Shown piece after piece: positions 46,501 through 55,406 of a stretch of DNA of 64,000 nucleotides. This stretch comes from Phaeosaccion multiseriatum (Eukaryota; Ochrophyta, other classes): assembly GCA_965112735.1 (NCBI GenBank), contig OZ218951.1, positions 4,340,001 to 4,404,000 on the forward strand, given 5' to 3'. The notes beneath the pieces were generated by a model, which was given only the letters and a program-made list of their open reading frames with translations, did no database searches and was not told where the DNA came from. A program made the position numbers and the translations under genes. Position 1 is the stretch's first letter, and every line of letters begins with the position of its first letter.

Positions 46501-47967
46501 CTCTGCAGGGAGACTGCCAATCGCCTCAACGGACTGGCAGAGCTGATTCTTGTCCGCTTCTTTCATTTTGCAGAGGGTGCTGTGATCTACTACAGACTGC
46601 TCGGAGCATCCATTCACCACACCGCCATACTCGGAGGCGCTGTTGTCTTGTCTGACCCAGACACTATTGAGATGAGGGCGCTGTCTTTCGTTGGCGGGGC
46701 CGGGGCTCTTTTGACAGAAACCTCCGATGGTGTGCTTGAAGGATGCACGCTTGAACGAGGAGCTACCGTCGGTGACATGGGCATTGTAGGCGCAGGGAGT
46801 CGCCTGGAGACGCTGGCGTTACTGACTTCCAGATCTTGGCTCGGTGAACGAATGGTGATGCCGCCGAATTCCACAGGAAGGGGAATTCCCGCCGGGGTTG
46901 TTGTCGTTGCACCCTCCTCCACTGGGGGGAAGAAGGCTGGAGATGGCGTCAAGAGACTTCAGCAGAAGGCGCCGAGAGGCCGCGTATTGAACCTCGTTCC
47001 AGGCACCCAGTTCCTTACCCAGATCGTGATCATGTTTGCGCATTTGCTTCGCCTTTTCGGAAGCGCTGTTCTTGCCTATGAGTTCCTCGACCTCTTCCAA
47101 GAGCCAATCGATGAATGGTACGCCGCGAGGGTCCTTGAAAGCAGTATTGCCACCACAGTGCAAGACGTGTGGACGAGATTCGACACGCAGACGCTCCTTC
47201 TCCCCGTGGCGTACCTCCTCTACCTAGCGGGAGGCCTTCTGTCGTCGCTCGCTGTGACGGTGAGTGCGATGCTGCAATTGCCGGTCTGACACTCGTCGCA
47301 CTTCTTGTCATGTATATATGTACTATCTCTCTCTCCCGTGAAACGAATTACCTGGCGCGGCCTTTGCTTCAACCCCTACCCACCCGTCAACCCTCCCTCT
47401 CTTCTGCTCCGCGTTATCATGCAGAGGCTCTTCGGAATGTTTCCAGAAGGGTCCATAAATTCGTTTAGCTGGGAGGATCTGCGGTACAAAGCAGTATTCC
47501 TGTTCGACGTCATGGGGAGGCCGCTTACATCCTGGATGTGGGGAACTCCCATCTGGCCGGCCTATCTTAACCTCCAGGGGGCGGATGTGAGCACTTCAAG
47601 CTATATCGAGACTCATGCCATGTTTGACCCCAGCTTCCTCACCGTAGGGGATGGGGTCACTATTGCCAAAGGAGCGTGTCTCAGTCCTCACACAATTCTG
47701 GGCAACGAGACCGAATTGCTGCCCATCCACATTGGCCATTCTGTGGTTCTGGGCGTGGAGAGCCGAATGGTGGGGGGTGGCGTTGCGAAGCCGGGGACCA
47801 TTGTTGGCGACAACTCGCGTCCAGGCAGGGGTCAGGTTCTTCGCCCCCCCCGGTCTGCTTCCGTAGGCCATGCTGGAGGAGAAGAAGGACGGAACAGGGA
47901 GGGCACATGGCACTTCGCGGGGGTGCCCGTGAAGCCCTTCAAGGCGACGCCTTATGGAGATTGCTGA
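22562..47967 (+). CDS. Giant multimodular type I polyketide synthase with internal fatty acyl-AMP ligase and membrane terminal domain
   Basis: Exons: 22562-22740, 23321-23469, 23665-23739, 23929-24282, 24495-25004, 25326-26439, 26608-27388, 27537-31033, 31287-37400, 37555-38734, 38919-39602, 39972-40288, 40488-40531, 40652-41338, 41500-42021, 42172-42658, 42785-43080, 43254-44734, 44960-45192, 45349-45481, 45592-45705, 45824-46139, 46257-46306, 46405-47259, 47425-47967. Together they give 20,715 nt, 6,904 residues. Domain order: KS1-ACP1 / KS2-AT1-KR1-ACP2 / KS3-AT2-DH-ER-KR2-ACP3 / KS4 / FAAL-ACP4 / KS5 / ACP5-ACP6 / membrane beta-helix region. Each junction was chosen because it rejoins a conserved motif in phase. 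The joint at 41339-41499 is weakest; without it the FAAL frame runs to a stop at 41679. Exon 37555-38734 physically fuses KS4 with the FAAL start, so this is not two neighbouring genes there. No in-frame start upstream of 22562 is better. The product is unknown; a modified long-chain acyl product is inference. Confidence 0.85.
22616..25755 (+). other. PKS region 1: KS1 (active-site Cys replaced) and ACP1
   Basis: KS1 covers about residues 18-445. It opens with DIAIVGMGCRLPGGAN and keeps the two histidine motifs (EAHGTGTPLGD and VKTNIGHAEGAAG), but the nucleophile motif reads NTASSSALVAV instead of DTACSSSLVA: the codon at 24087-24089 is TCG (Ser). It cannot form the normal acyl thioester, so it is probably a non-condensing or loading-type KS. 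KS1 is cut by five introns and lacks the intron position shared by KS2-KS5. ACP1 (25507-25755, residues about 484-564) has the phosphopantetheine motif GVDSLALMEL. Confidence 0.85.
25822..30342 (+). other. PKS region 2: KS2-AT1-KR1-ACP2
   Basis: KS2 (residues about 587-1008) has VDTLCSSSLVAL with Cys at 26291-26293, ETHGTGTALGD and VKTNIGHLEGAAG. AT1 (27325-28515) has GQGSQ, the Ser motif GHSLGE and HAFH, the signature of malonyl-CoA choice. KR1 (structural half from about 28550, catalytic half 29225-30000) has the NADPH loop SGGLGGLGL and the Ser-Tyr-Asn set (YSSTSAFLG, SAYAGANA). It lacks the LDD motif after HAAGV. ACP2 (30064-30342) has GLDSLASVEF. This module should add two carbons and leave a hydroxyl. 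Confidence 0.9.
30409..36680 (+). other. PKS region 3: fully reducing module KS3-AT2-DH-ER-KR2-ACP3
   Basis: KS3 has QTVCSSSLVAL (Cys at 30885-30887) and both His motifs. AT2 (31960-33010) again has GHSLGE and HAFH. DH (33070-33930) has DHAVNKVVIIPG, where the usual Gly of HxxxGxxxxP is Lys, and the second motif HPAVLDNATHS. ER (34610-35560) has the dinucleotide loop AAAGGVGLAAVQ and ends at NIGKVVLT. KR2 (catalytic part 35575-36345) has SGGLGALGL, HAAGVLDD, and TSMAGVLGNAGQANYAAAN. ACP3 (36410-36680) has GLDSLSLEEF. All parts for full reduction to a methylene are present. Confidence 0.9.
36772..38205 (+). other. PKS region 4: KS4 without an acyltransferase
   Basis: KS4 (residues about 4048-4476) has VDTACSSSLVAL (Cys at 37252-37254), EGHGTGSMAGD and VKTNIGHMEGASS. 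It looks catalytically complete, but no AT, KR or ACP follows. Instead a Pro/Ser/Lys-rich linker of about 120 residues (38205-38570) leads straight into the fatty acyl-AMP ligase within the same exon. Confidence 0.88.
38580..41800 (+). other. PKS region 5: internal fatty acyl-AMP ligase (FAAL) and ACP4
   Basis: The domain starts ARAQQVATELGDKPFAFWYD and carries the adenylation motifs YTSGSTGDPKGVM, GFSWLPQYHDM, AYGLAEHVV, YLRTGDLG and GRIKDLIILNGVNHYPQDVE. The last is close to the typical FAAL C-terminal motif rather than that of CoA ligases. It should activate a free fatty acid as acyl-AMP and load an ACP. ACP4 (41520-41800) follows with DAGLSSVAMAEL, where Asp of the DSL motif is Ser but the attachment Ser remains. 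FAALs normally open an assembly line; here one lies in the middle. Confidence 0.85.
41339..41499 (+). other. Unresolved joint between FAAL and ACP4: candidate 161-bp intron or 1-base frame error
   Basis: The FAAL C-terminus and ACP4 lie in different frames. Removing 41339-41499 (donor GTGAGG, acceptor TGAAG) restores the frame, but the acceptor has a poor pyrimidine tract. A single missing base in 41393-41510 would do the same, because both frames are open there. A second gene starting at 41517 or 41526 (both with good ATG context) is the third option, but it would overlap the FAAL frame, which stays open to 41679. Confidence 0.4.
41880..44460 (+). other. PKS region 6: KS5 and tandem carrier-like ACP5-ACP6
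   Basis: KS5 has IDAGCPSALIAL (Cys at 42510-42512), and His motifs EAHATATITGD and VKTTLGHMEGASG, each slightly off consensus; again there is no AT. Two carrier-like domains follow (43730-44065 and 44085-44455), with GHDSTAIAEV and ADDSQAAAEF around the expected Ser. They are clearly duplicates: both end in a stretch like VITPATLYDMPTLDAIASF / VVTPAALFDMPTVDAFSSF, then SEACLT. The Leu after DS is lost in both, so phosphopantetheinylation is uncertain. Confidence 0.75.
44570..47967 (+). other. PKS region 7: membrane-embedded terminal domain with hexapeptide beta-helix segments
   Basis: About 800 residues follow the last ACP. Several hydrophobic helices (KLVTVAAAQILGLLAVVFV, IVLSGMLGAAGFLLAAML, FFSFFAGLAVLPGAVASIAI, ILLLFLYISLINV) alternate with three soluble segments rich in hexapeptide-type I-G-x-x-x-x repeats (MGAKIGHGTDLTGV, VVIGSDCELGIGSVVHGG, IVGAGSRLETLALL, IHIGHSVVLGVESRMVGGG). 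This is the layout of the NRPS/PKS terminal domain known as NRPS_term_dom (also the C-terminal part of epsilon-poly-lysine synthetase). It probably offloads or polymerises the chain at a membrane; the acceptor is unknown. Confidence 0.72.
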
Positions 47968-48970
47968 GGAAGGAGCGAGGCGGCCGACACAGTCAGGCCA
48001 GCGCTGCTAATGAACCCTTGGTGATGGTACGATAGCAATGTTGATAGGGCACCAGCCGAGGACCTCGGGAGAGGATCCTCCTGCGTAGGTAATACAACTC
48101 GTTTTTTTTCTTGCTTTGGCAAAAGGCAGCCAGTATCTTTGCTTGTTGTTGGTAGGCAGCCAGCCAGTGGTGTAGCTACTAGCTAAGCACGCCACTTACC
48201 TTCGGGGACGGCTGGGCCCTTCTCTAGCTCTAGACAGGCTGCTAATAGTCACTTAGACCACTAGACAATTGTGAGCATAGCTGCTGTGCGTGGCCCGTGA
48301 GCAAGCCTGCCCGGCCCGCTTTGTCACTTACACCTCACCAGCTCTGAGCTCGTTCTGCCCTTGTGCCTCGGCACCCCGGGGGTCCCGACCACAGATGCCG
48401 TCAAGGCTCTCGTCGCTAAGAAGCAACGGGGGGAGCACGGCGTGCTGGACTTGGACGAGCCCCTTGACTCGATGAGGCAGGGTATCATCTGGGGCTGCAC
48501 CCACTCGGCCATAAAAAATCAGAAGCAGGGGTGACATCATAACTCGTTTGCTGCGAAATGTTACTCCGTTGATGACTGGTTGCATTTGCTGTTGCCTGGC
48601 TGCCCTGGCTGCGATCATGCAGGAGCTCTTCTCTGCTGGTGGTCACGTGAATGCCGTGCTGAAAGATGATGGATATTCGGCTCTTATGTGAGCCGCCTCA
48701 GTCGGATCCGTTGTGATTGTGCACAAGCTGCTTGCCAACGGTGCCGATGAGAGCTTGGCCAGGAATGGTGGCGTGACGGCATTGATCTTGTCAGCAGATG
48801 AATGCTTTCATGCAGTGGTCCAACAGCGGCTGTCGGCGGGGGCAGAGGTGGACTGGCTGGGTAGCTAAGGAGGGGGCGTGCGCCGACTAGCTGGGGATGG
48901 GGACGGCAGCTTACTGTCGGCAGAGGAAGAGTCCGGAGAGACACTCATGAGGTATGCTAGGAGCGGGCAA
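47968..48970. other. 3' flank of the PKS
   Basis: After the PKS stop there is unstructured sequence. From about 48380 short frames resemble the ankyrin relic listed next (for example TDAVKALVAKKQRGEHG), broken by stops. No intact gene is visible before the GAG tract. Confidence 0.5.
48617..48868 (+). pseudogene. Ankyrin-repeat gene fragment (3' side of the PKS)
   Basis: One frame of 83 codons reads as ankyrin repeats: MQELFSAGGHVNAVLKDDG, then SALM, a TGA stop at 48689-48691, then AASVGSVVIVHKLLANGAD, GGVTALILSAD and VVQQRLSAGAEVD, ending at TAA 48866-48868. The in-frame stop in the middle of a repeat and the lack of a clear start or splice sites mark it as a broken fragment. The phrase VVQQRLSAGAEVD resembles VEQQLLSAGANPH in the relic on the other side of the PKS. 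Confidence 0.55.
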
Positions 48971-49448
48971 GAGGAGGAGGAGGAGGAGGAGGAGGAGGAG
49001 GAGGAGGAGGAGGAGGAGGAGGAGGAGGAGGAGGAGGAGGAGGAGGAGGAGGAGGAGGAGGAGGAGGAGGAGGAGGAGGAGGAGGAGGAGGAGGAGGAGG
49101 AGGAGGAGGAGGAGGAGGAGGAGGAGGAGGAGGAGGAGGAGGAGGAGGAGGAGGAGGAGGAGGAGGAGGAGGAGGAGGAGGAGGAGGAGGAGGAGGAGGA
49201 GGAGGAGGAGGAGGAGGAGGAGGAGGAGGAGGAGGAGGAGGAGGAGGAGGAGGAGGAGGAGGAGGAGGAGGAGGAGGAGGAGGAGGAGGAGGAGGAGGAG
49301 GAGGAGGAGGAGGAGGAGGAGGAGGAGGAGGAGGAGGAGGAGGAGGAGGAGGAGGAGGAGGAGGAGGAGGAGGAGGAGGAGGAGGAGGAGGAGGAGGAGG
49401 AGGAGGAGGAGGAGGAGGAGGAGGAGGAGGAGGAGGAGGAGGAGGAGG
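48971..49448. repeat. 478-bp pure (GAG)n tract
   Basis: About 159 uninterrupted GAG units with no substitution that I can see. The strand is pure purine. It yields poly-Glu, poly-Arg, poly-Gly and (reverse) poly-Pro frames that are not genes. Confidence 0.97.
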
Positions 49449-50145
49449 CCGCACGTGTCCTTAATCGGCAGAGACTTGGCCGTTAGCGACCCCTCTCTCC
49501 TGCGGCTACCGTCCTCTCTTATTCGGCTTCCGCATCAGCCTCCTCACCGCCCCCACCGTGTGCCTCTCTTCGCTTGGATAGACTCCTGGCCAATAAGAGG
49601 CTCGGGCAGCCGAAGAGGAAAGGAGATTCGACAGGGGCGGGTGATGCTAAACGGGAGGGGGGTGAAGAAGCCAGCAGAGAAGTTTTGAGAGGACTTTGCT
49701 TTTGCCGTGCTCGGCGAGGGCAAGTAGTAGCCTTGGCGAGCCACCTCCTCATCTTCCCTTTCCCCTCTCGTCACATCACCACCCCCGGCGACTTCACACA
49801 CACACACACTTTCAGTTTCTTGGGTGATTCCTATTAAGTAATGAAACTCCCGGCGCCTTCTGCACGCCTCCTGCAGCGCCTTCAGCAGCCCCTTCTGGCA
49901 GCGAGTCTGTGTCGTCCAACGCAAAGTCAAGCTCCACGTTCTGCCGCCTCCTCTGTTGTTGCTTCTTCCTCCGACATACCCCTTCGGACCCTCCTGCTGC
50001 TGCCGACGTCTTTTCACATCTCAACGAGGCAGTCAAGTGAGAGGGGCGGGTCGGAGCCAGCAGGGAGCCCGTCTCTCTCGGTCTCTTCTCGCGCGAGCAC
50101 AACAGAGCTGCACGCTTTCCCGTGAGAGCGTGGTCATCCGCGAGC

Positions 50146-50184
50146 TCAACCCTTGCCCGTTCTATTCTTCTTTTGCGCGAGGGC

Positions 50185-50216
<32 letters not shown>

Positions 50217-53200
50217 CGCCGTCACTACCGCCGCCACTTTCGCTGCTGCTGCCGCTCACCTCCTTGTTCTTTCGCCCACGATCGACTGCGACAAATGCAG
50301 CGCTATCTACACTCTCGCTATCGCTGCCGCTGCTAGCGCTACCCTCGCCGCTGTCCTCCGTCTCCGAGTCGGCTTGCTTCCTCCTCACGGGGGCAGCAGC
50401 ACGCTGGCCACCCGTAGGCTTCTTGGTAGCCACCTTTTTGGCTCCCACCACCTTCGTCTTGGCAGCAGCAGGAGCCTTCTGAGCCTTCTTACGGGGCGTA
50501 GCGACTGCCTTCACAAGAGCCTTCGGAGGTCGAGTCCCTCCCTGCACCGACGGCGGCTGCGAGTCGTCATCAGATGAGTCCCAATCGTTGGATGACGAGT
50601 CCGAATCCGAGGAGTCGTCGTCAACACGCTTCCCAGGCCCAGGGGGGGCAGCCTTCTTCCCCCCCGGGGCAGGCTTCTTCTTGTCGAGCGGTTTGGCTGC
50701 TACCTTCTTCTTGGCAGCAGCTGTTGGTGATGCAGCAGCAGCAGCAGCAGCAGCAGCAGGCCTTTTCTTACTCGTCCCCACGCTTTGCCTTGAGCTGCCA
50801 TCGGAACTGTCGTCGTCGTCGGACGTATTGCTGCCCTTTGGAATGCGGCGGCCACTGACAGAGCTGCTGCTGCTACCGCTGCTACTACCGCTGCTGCCGC
50901 TGCTCTTCCTGATCACCCTCTTGGCCTTCGAGGCGTTCCTCTCGGCGGGCATCACCCTCTTCGCACTCCTCGGAGCGAAAGGTTTCGCCTTCCTTCCTGC
51001 TCTTGCGGCCGTCGTACGACGCGGCGGTGACGAGTCCCCCTTCTTGCTTGTCTGTGGAGAGGCCCGCGGCTTGCTCCTGGCAGGAATGGCAGCGGCCTTC
51101 TTTGCTCGGCCGCGGCTGCTGCTGCCGCTGCTATCTGAAGAGGAGGACGAGCTGACAACAGAGTCCTTGTCTTCGGAGGAGGAGTCCGTTGATGCGAGCG
51201 ATGAAACCGCCGACCGTTTGGGTGTTGCTGCTGCTTTCGCTTTTGCTTTCGCTTTTGCTTTCACAGCTGCAGCGCTGTCTCTTACCGATGCCCCCTTCTT
51301 CTTGGAACCGACCTTCCCGGCCCCAGAGCTTCTTCTTCTTCTTCTTCTCGCATCTATCTTGTCGTCGTCACTATCGTCACCTTCACTGCTACTATCGCCA
51401 CCACTGCTACTGCTGCTTCCATCGTCCACTCCGGCCTTCTTTGTCCTTCGCCTCTCCTCCTCTTTCTGCTGCTGCTGCTTCGTCGCCGCCCCTTTCTTCT
51501 TTCCCCCGCTCTCGCTCGTCTCGCCAGGCCCTCTCCCTTTTCCTTTCTCCTGCTGCTGCCGCTGCTGTCGCTGCTGCTTCTCCTTATCCAGGAGGCCTCC
51601 CTTCCTCTTGCTCGGCTTCCTCGTGCTCTCACTCTCATCGCTGGAATCGCTTTGATCGCTGTCACTGCTATCACTACCCTCACTGTCCTCTTCCTCCGCC
51701 TTGCTTCTTGACCTGCCTTTGGCCTTTGGCTTCTTCGCAGACGAGGTCGTCGCTCGTTGGGCTTTCTCTGCTGCTTCTCTCTTCTCGTTGGGGCTCCTTC
51801 TTGCCTTGCCTCCCTTCTTCCCATCATTCTCTGCTTCCCCCCCCCCTTCCTTGCCCCCCTCTCCCTTGCCGCCACCCCCCTTCTCCCCCTCCTTGTCCTC
51901 TCCCTTCTCCTTGTCCGTCTTGTCCTCTGCCCCGGCCCCCCCGTTCTTTTCCTTCTGCTCCTCCCTCTCCTCCTCCTCCTCCTTCGTCCGTTTCTTACCC
52001 TTCATCGCCTGCGCCACATCTGCAATCGCATCCTCCTCGTCCGTGCTGAAGCGCCGAGAGCTAAATCGTCGCCACTGAGTCTCCTCAGTCCGACGCTGAC
52101 TTCCCTTACTACTCCCTTCCTCCCCAGGGGCAGCAGGAGAAGGAGGCCCACTCGCACCCTTCTTCTCATCCCCTGCTACACTACCTCTGCCTCTACCGCT
52201 ACCTTCGTCTCTGCCATTTCTGCCGCTGCCGCCTCCGATGGGCTCGTCCTTTGGTGCCTCACTTGAGCCATCCTCCCTGTCCCCACCGATGCCTGTAGCG
52301 TTACCCTCGGCCAGCGGTGACCCCCCCTTCGCCCCTCCTAGCAAACGATCGGAAGGTACCGACGACTCTGCTTCTATTGTGTCTGGGGAGCCATCCAGGA
52401 ATGAAGTACTCTCGTCCTGATTTTAGGAGGAGCAGGTTTGAGACGGAGCAGGGTAGAACAAGGGGAGGGAGGGAGGGAGGGAGGGAGGGATGGAGTGAGG
52501 AGGGGAGAGGGAGGACGGGAGGAAGGGAGGAAGGGAAGAGGGAGGGGGAAGAGAGGGAGAGGGAGGGAGGGAGGGAGAGAGAGAGAGAGGGGGGGGGGGA
52601 AGGGGGGAAGCAAAAGCAACGGGTGGGAGGGCGGGAGAGAACGGCGCGACGGAGAGATGTGCGTGCGCATCCCTTTCACTCTAATCCCTATGGCTTGTTT
52701 GGACTTGCTTGACTTGCTGCTGAGCTTGCTTAGCTTGTTTGCCTGCTCGATCGCTTGCTTGCTTGCTTGCCTTGCTTGCGAGCTGGCTTGGCTCGCTCGC
52801 TTGCTTGCTTGCATGCTTTCTCGCTCGCTCTATTGCGTGCTTGTATGTTTTGCTCGCTCGCTTGCTTGCTGGCTTTTCTCGCTCGTTTGCTTGCTTGTTG
52901 CTTGTTTGCTTTGCTTTCATCTTCACCTCCTCGACGTACCTCCGCTGCTATCTTGAATCCCTTTTGCAGTCCCTTGTACTTTTTCAGACCCGGTATCACG
53001 AGGGTGCTGGGCCTTCTGCTGAGGAACCGCCCTCCGGCATTTCTCCAGCGGTTTCCCTGTGCCAGTCATCAAAAGTATCATGGTGCGATAGTTGGGTTGG
53101 TTTCGAAAGTGAGCGATGAAGGTATGTGCGAGCCAGTGGGGCACGTACCCGCCCGCCCCCTTGCTCATTCATAGCTCTGCAGAGCCTTCTACTCCCTGCT

Positions 53201-54196
53201 TTGCAGAACGGACTGACTGAATCACATCCTCTGATTCCTTCCCTCCCCTTCCTCCCTTCCTCCCTTCCTCCCTTCCCTCCTTCCTTCCTTCCCTCCCTCC
53301 CTCCCTCCCTCCCTCCCTTCCTTCCTTCCCTCCCTCCCTCCCTCCCTCCCTCCCTCCCTCCCTCCCCCTTCTCCCTTCCTCTCCTCACCTGCTTAGAGTC
53401 CTCTTCCTCCACAGGCAGCAGCTCACCACTGAACCCCTCCCCCTCTCCGAACGAGCCCATTGAGTCGACTCTGTCGAATCCTCCTCCTAACACGGCCCAA
53501 GGTCGGGCCCGCTTGAGGCCCTTTCGGAGGCGGCTCTGGGAAGGTGTGACCTTAGAGGTTGTCGCTTTTGAGTGCGAGGAGAGAGAGAGAGGGGGGGAGG
53601 AAGGGAGGGACGGAAGTGGAGGGAATGGGGGAGGGAGGGAGGGAGAGAGAAAGGAAGGAAGGGAGGGAGGGAGGGACGGAGGAGGAGGGAATGGGGGAGG
53701 GAGGGAGGGAGAGAAAATGAAGGGAGGGAGGGAGGGAGGGAGGGAGGGAGGAAGGGAGGAAGAGAGAGAGCGCAGAAGGAGGGTGGGGGGTGGGGGGTGG
53801 GGGGTGGGGGGTGGGAGGGAGTAGAGTGGTTAGCCTGTCTACACGCGCAAGGCTTCATGTCATGCATGTAAGAGGGCAAAAGAAAAGCAGAAAGAGCAGG
53901 ACGGACCAAAGGCCAAAGGCCAAGTCACACGCCGACTTGGCTGTGGAGATGATTGAATAAGTCCTTCACCCCCCTTGTCCTCTTGTAAAAGTCTCCTTCC
54001 TCTCTGCCCCCCTGCGCGTCTGACCCTCTGGCCTCTCTGCCTTTTCCTCCCCCCCCCCCTGTCCCACTGCCCTCCCACCGCCGCCCCTCGCCACTGCTCC
54101 CTTACGTTCTTCTTCCTCCGCTCCCCCCCCCAGTGAGCACTGATCCCCCTTGGCCATGGCAACGAGGGCAGAGAGGCTGCCAGTGGTGCCCGCCAT
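50146..54196 (-). CDS. Nopp140-like Ser/Lys/Glu-rich disordered protein
   Basis: Candidate exons on the reverse strand are 54196-54106, 53564-53389 and 52416-50146, joining in frame to 2,538 nt, 845 residues. The N-terminus is MAGTTGSLSALVAMAKGDQ. The last exon (756 residues) is the secure part. It alternates acidic serine clusters (DSSDSDQSDSSDESES, SSSSSDSSGSSSR, DDDSSDSDSSSNDWDSSDDD) with basic Lys/Ala/Pro blocks (KKPAPGGKKAAPPGPGK, KKRPAAAAA). That alternation is the architecture of nucleolar Nopp140/treacle-type phosphoproteins, with many casein kinase 2-type sites. I do not see the conserved SRP40 C-terminal block, so orthology is not claimed. A short stretch RRFSTDEEDAIADVAQAM is the only globular-looking piece. 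The first exon and its donor (GTAAGG at 54105) are tentative. Confidence 0.55.
52445..53370. repeat. Repeats inside the second intron of the Nopp140-like gene (GGGA, TTGC, CTTC/CCCT)
   Basis: The intron 52417-53388 contains a GGGA/GA stretch (52445-52620), a degenerate TTGC run (52735-52916) and a CTTC/CCCT run (53235-53368) that abuts the splice donor. The Cys/Leu/Ala-rich frames across the TTGC run are repeat artefacts. Confidence 0.8.
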
Positions 54197-55406
54197 TGTT
54201 GCTGTGGGGGACGACACGATACTTGCCCCCTCAGCGGCAATCGCCTCCTGTTAGGAAGTCAAAGGGGGGGCGCACGCGCGCACGCACACACACACAAACA
54301 TACACACACAGAGAGAGACATACACACATACACCAACACACAGAGAGGGAGGGGAGGGGACACAATCACACACAGAGAGAGAGGGGTGGACACATAAACA
54401 CAAAGAGAGTATCCAGGCATAGGTGTGAGGGAGGGGCTTGGGGCTTGGGGGGAAAGGAAGGAAGGAAGGAAGGAAGGGAGGAAGGGAGGAAGGGAGGGGG
54501 GGAGGAAGGAAGGAAGGAAGAGAGGAAGGGAGGGAGGAAGGGAGGGAGGGAGGGAGGAAGGAAGGAAGGAAGGAAGGAAGGGAGGAAGGAAGGAAGGAAG
54601 GAAGGAAGGAAGGAAGGAAGGAAGGGAGGAAGGGAGGAAGAGAGGGAGGGAGGGAGGGAGGAAGGAAGGAAGGAAGGAAGGAAGGAAGGGAGGAAGGAAG
54701 GAAGGAAGGAAGGAAGGGAGGAAGGGAGGAAGGGAGGAAGGGAGGAAGGGAGGGAGGGAGGGAGGGAGGAAGGAAGGAAGGAAGGAAGGGAGGAAGGAAG
54801 GAAGGAAGGAAGGAAGGAAGGAAGGAAGGAAGGACGGAGAGAATGAAGGAAGGAAGTTAGGAAGGAAGGAAGGAAGGAAGGCAGGCAGGCAGGAAGGAAG
54901 GAGCGAAGAAGGGAGGGAGAGAGGGAGGGAGGGAGCAAAGGATGGAAGTATGAAGGGAAGGAAGGAAGGAGGGAGGGAGGGAGGGGAGGGAGGGAGGGAG
55001 GGAGGGAGGGAGGGAAGGAAGGAAGGAAGGAAGGAAGGAAGGAGGGAGGGAGGGAGGGAGGGAGGGAGGGAGGGAGGGAGGGAGGGAAGGAAGGAAGGAA
55101 GGAAGGAAGGAAGGAAGGAAGGAAGGAAGGAAGGAAGGAAGGAGGAAGGAGGAAAGGAAGGAAGAAGGGGAGGAAGGAAGAAAGGAAGCCAGGCAGGCAG
55201 GAAGCAACAAAGGAAGGGAGGGAGGAGGGTAGAAAGGAAGGAGGGGTGCAAACAAATGCCCGGAGGAATGGCTTTGTCTGCCTTCGTTGGATGACATGTT
55301 GGGTATGTAAAGGAGTGCTAGAGCGGAGCATCGAGGCATCTCCCCATCCATTGCCATCCACCCACTGCCATCCCCCCCTTTCCCCCCCCCGCTGTTCGTT
55401 ACCTAC
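54197..55406. repeat. Spacer with about 740 bp of GGAA/GGGA satellite
   Basis: Between the Nopp140-like gene and the channel gene. A GAGA/CACA stretch (54280-54400) is followed from about 54451 to 55190 by GGAA and GGGA tetranucleotides in irregular alternating blocks, with rare C or T interruptions. It fades into GCAGGCAGGAAG at about 55190-55240. The four long open frames across it in different phases are all artefacts; no gene is visible. Confidence 0.9.

Noticed and set aside
48878-49688. Long open frames of poly-Glu, poly-Arg and (reverse) poly-Pro of up to about 165-240 residues
   Set aside because: All come from the 478-bp GAG tract read in different phases; there is no flanking domain or start/stop context of a gene.
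50588-51655. 355-residue plus-strand open frame, Leu/Phe/Ser/Ala-rich
   Set aside because: It is the antisense shadow of the Nopp140-like exon; acidic/Ser codons read in reverse give Leu, Ser and Phe.
54133-55361. Several open frames of 140-330 residues on both strands (Lys/Gly/Arg/Glu-rich or Leu/Pro/Ser-rich)
   Set aside because: They exist because GGAA/GGGA repeats contain no stop codons in any phase; composition is entirely repeat-derived.
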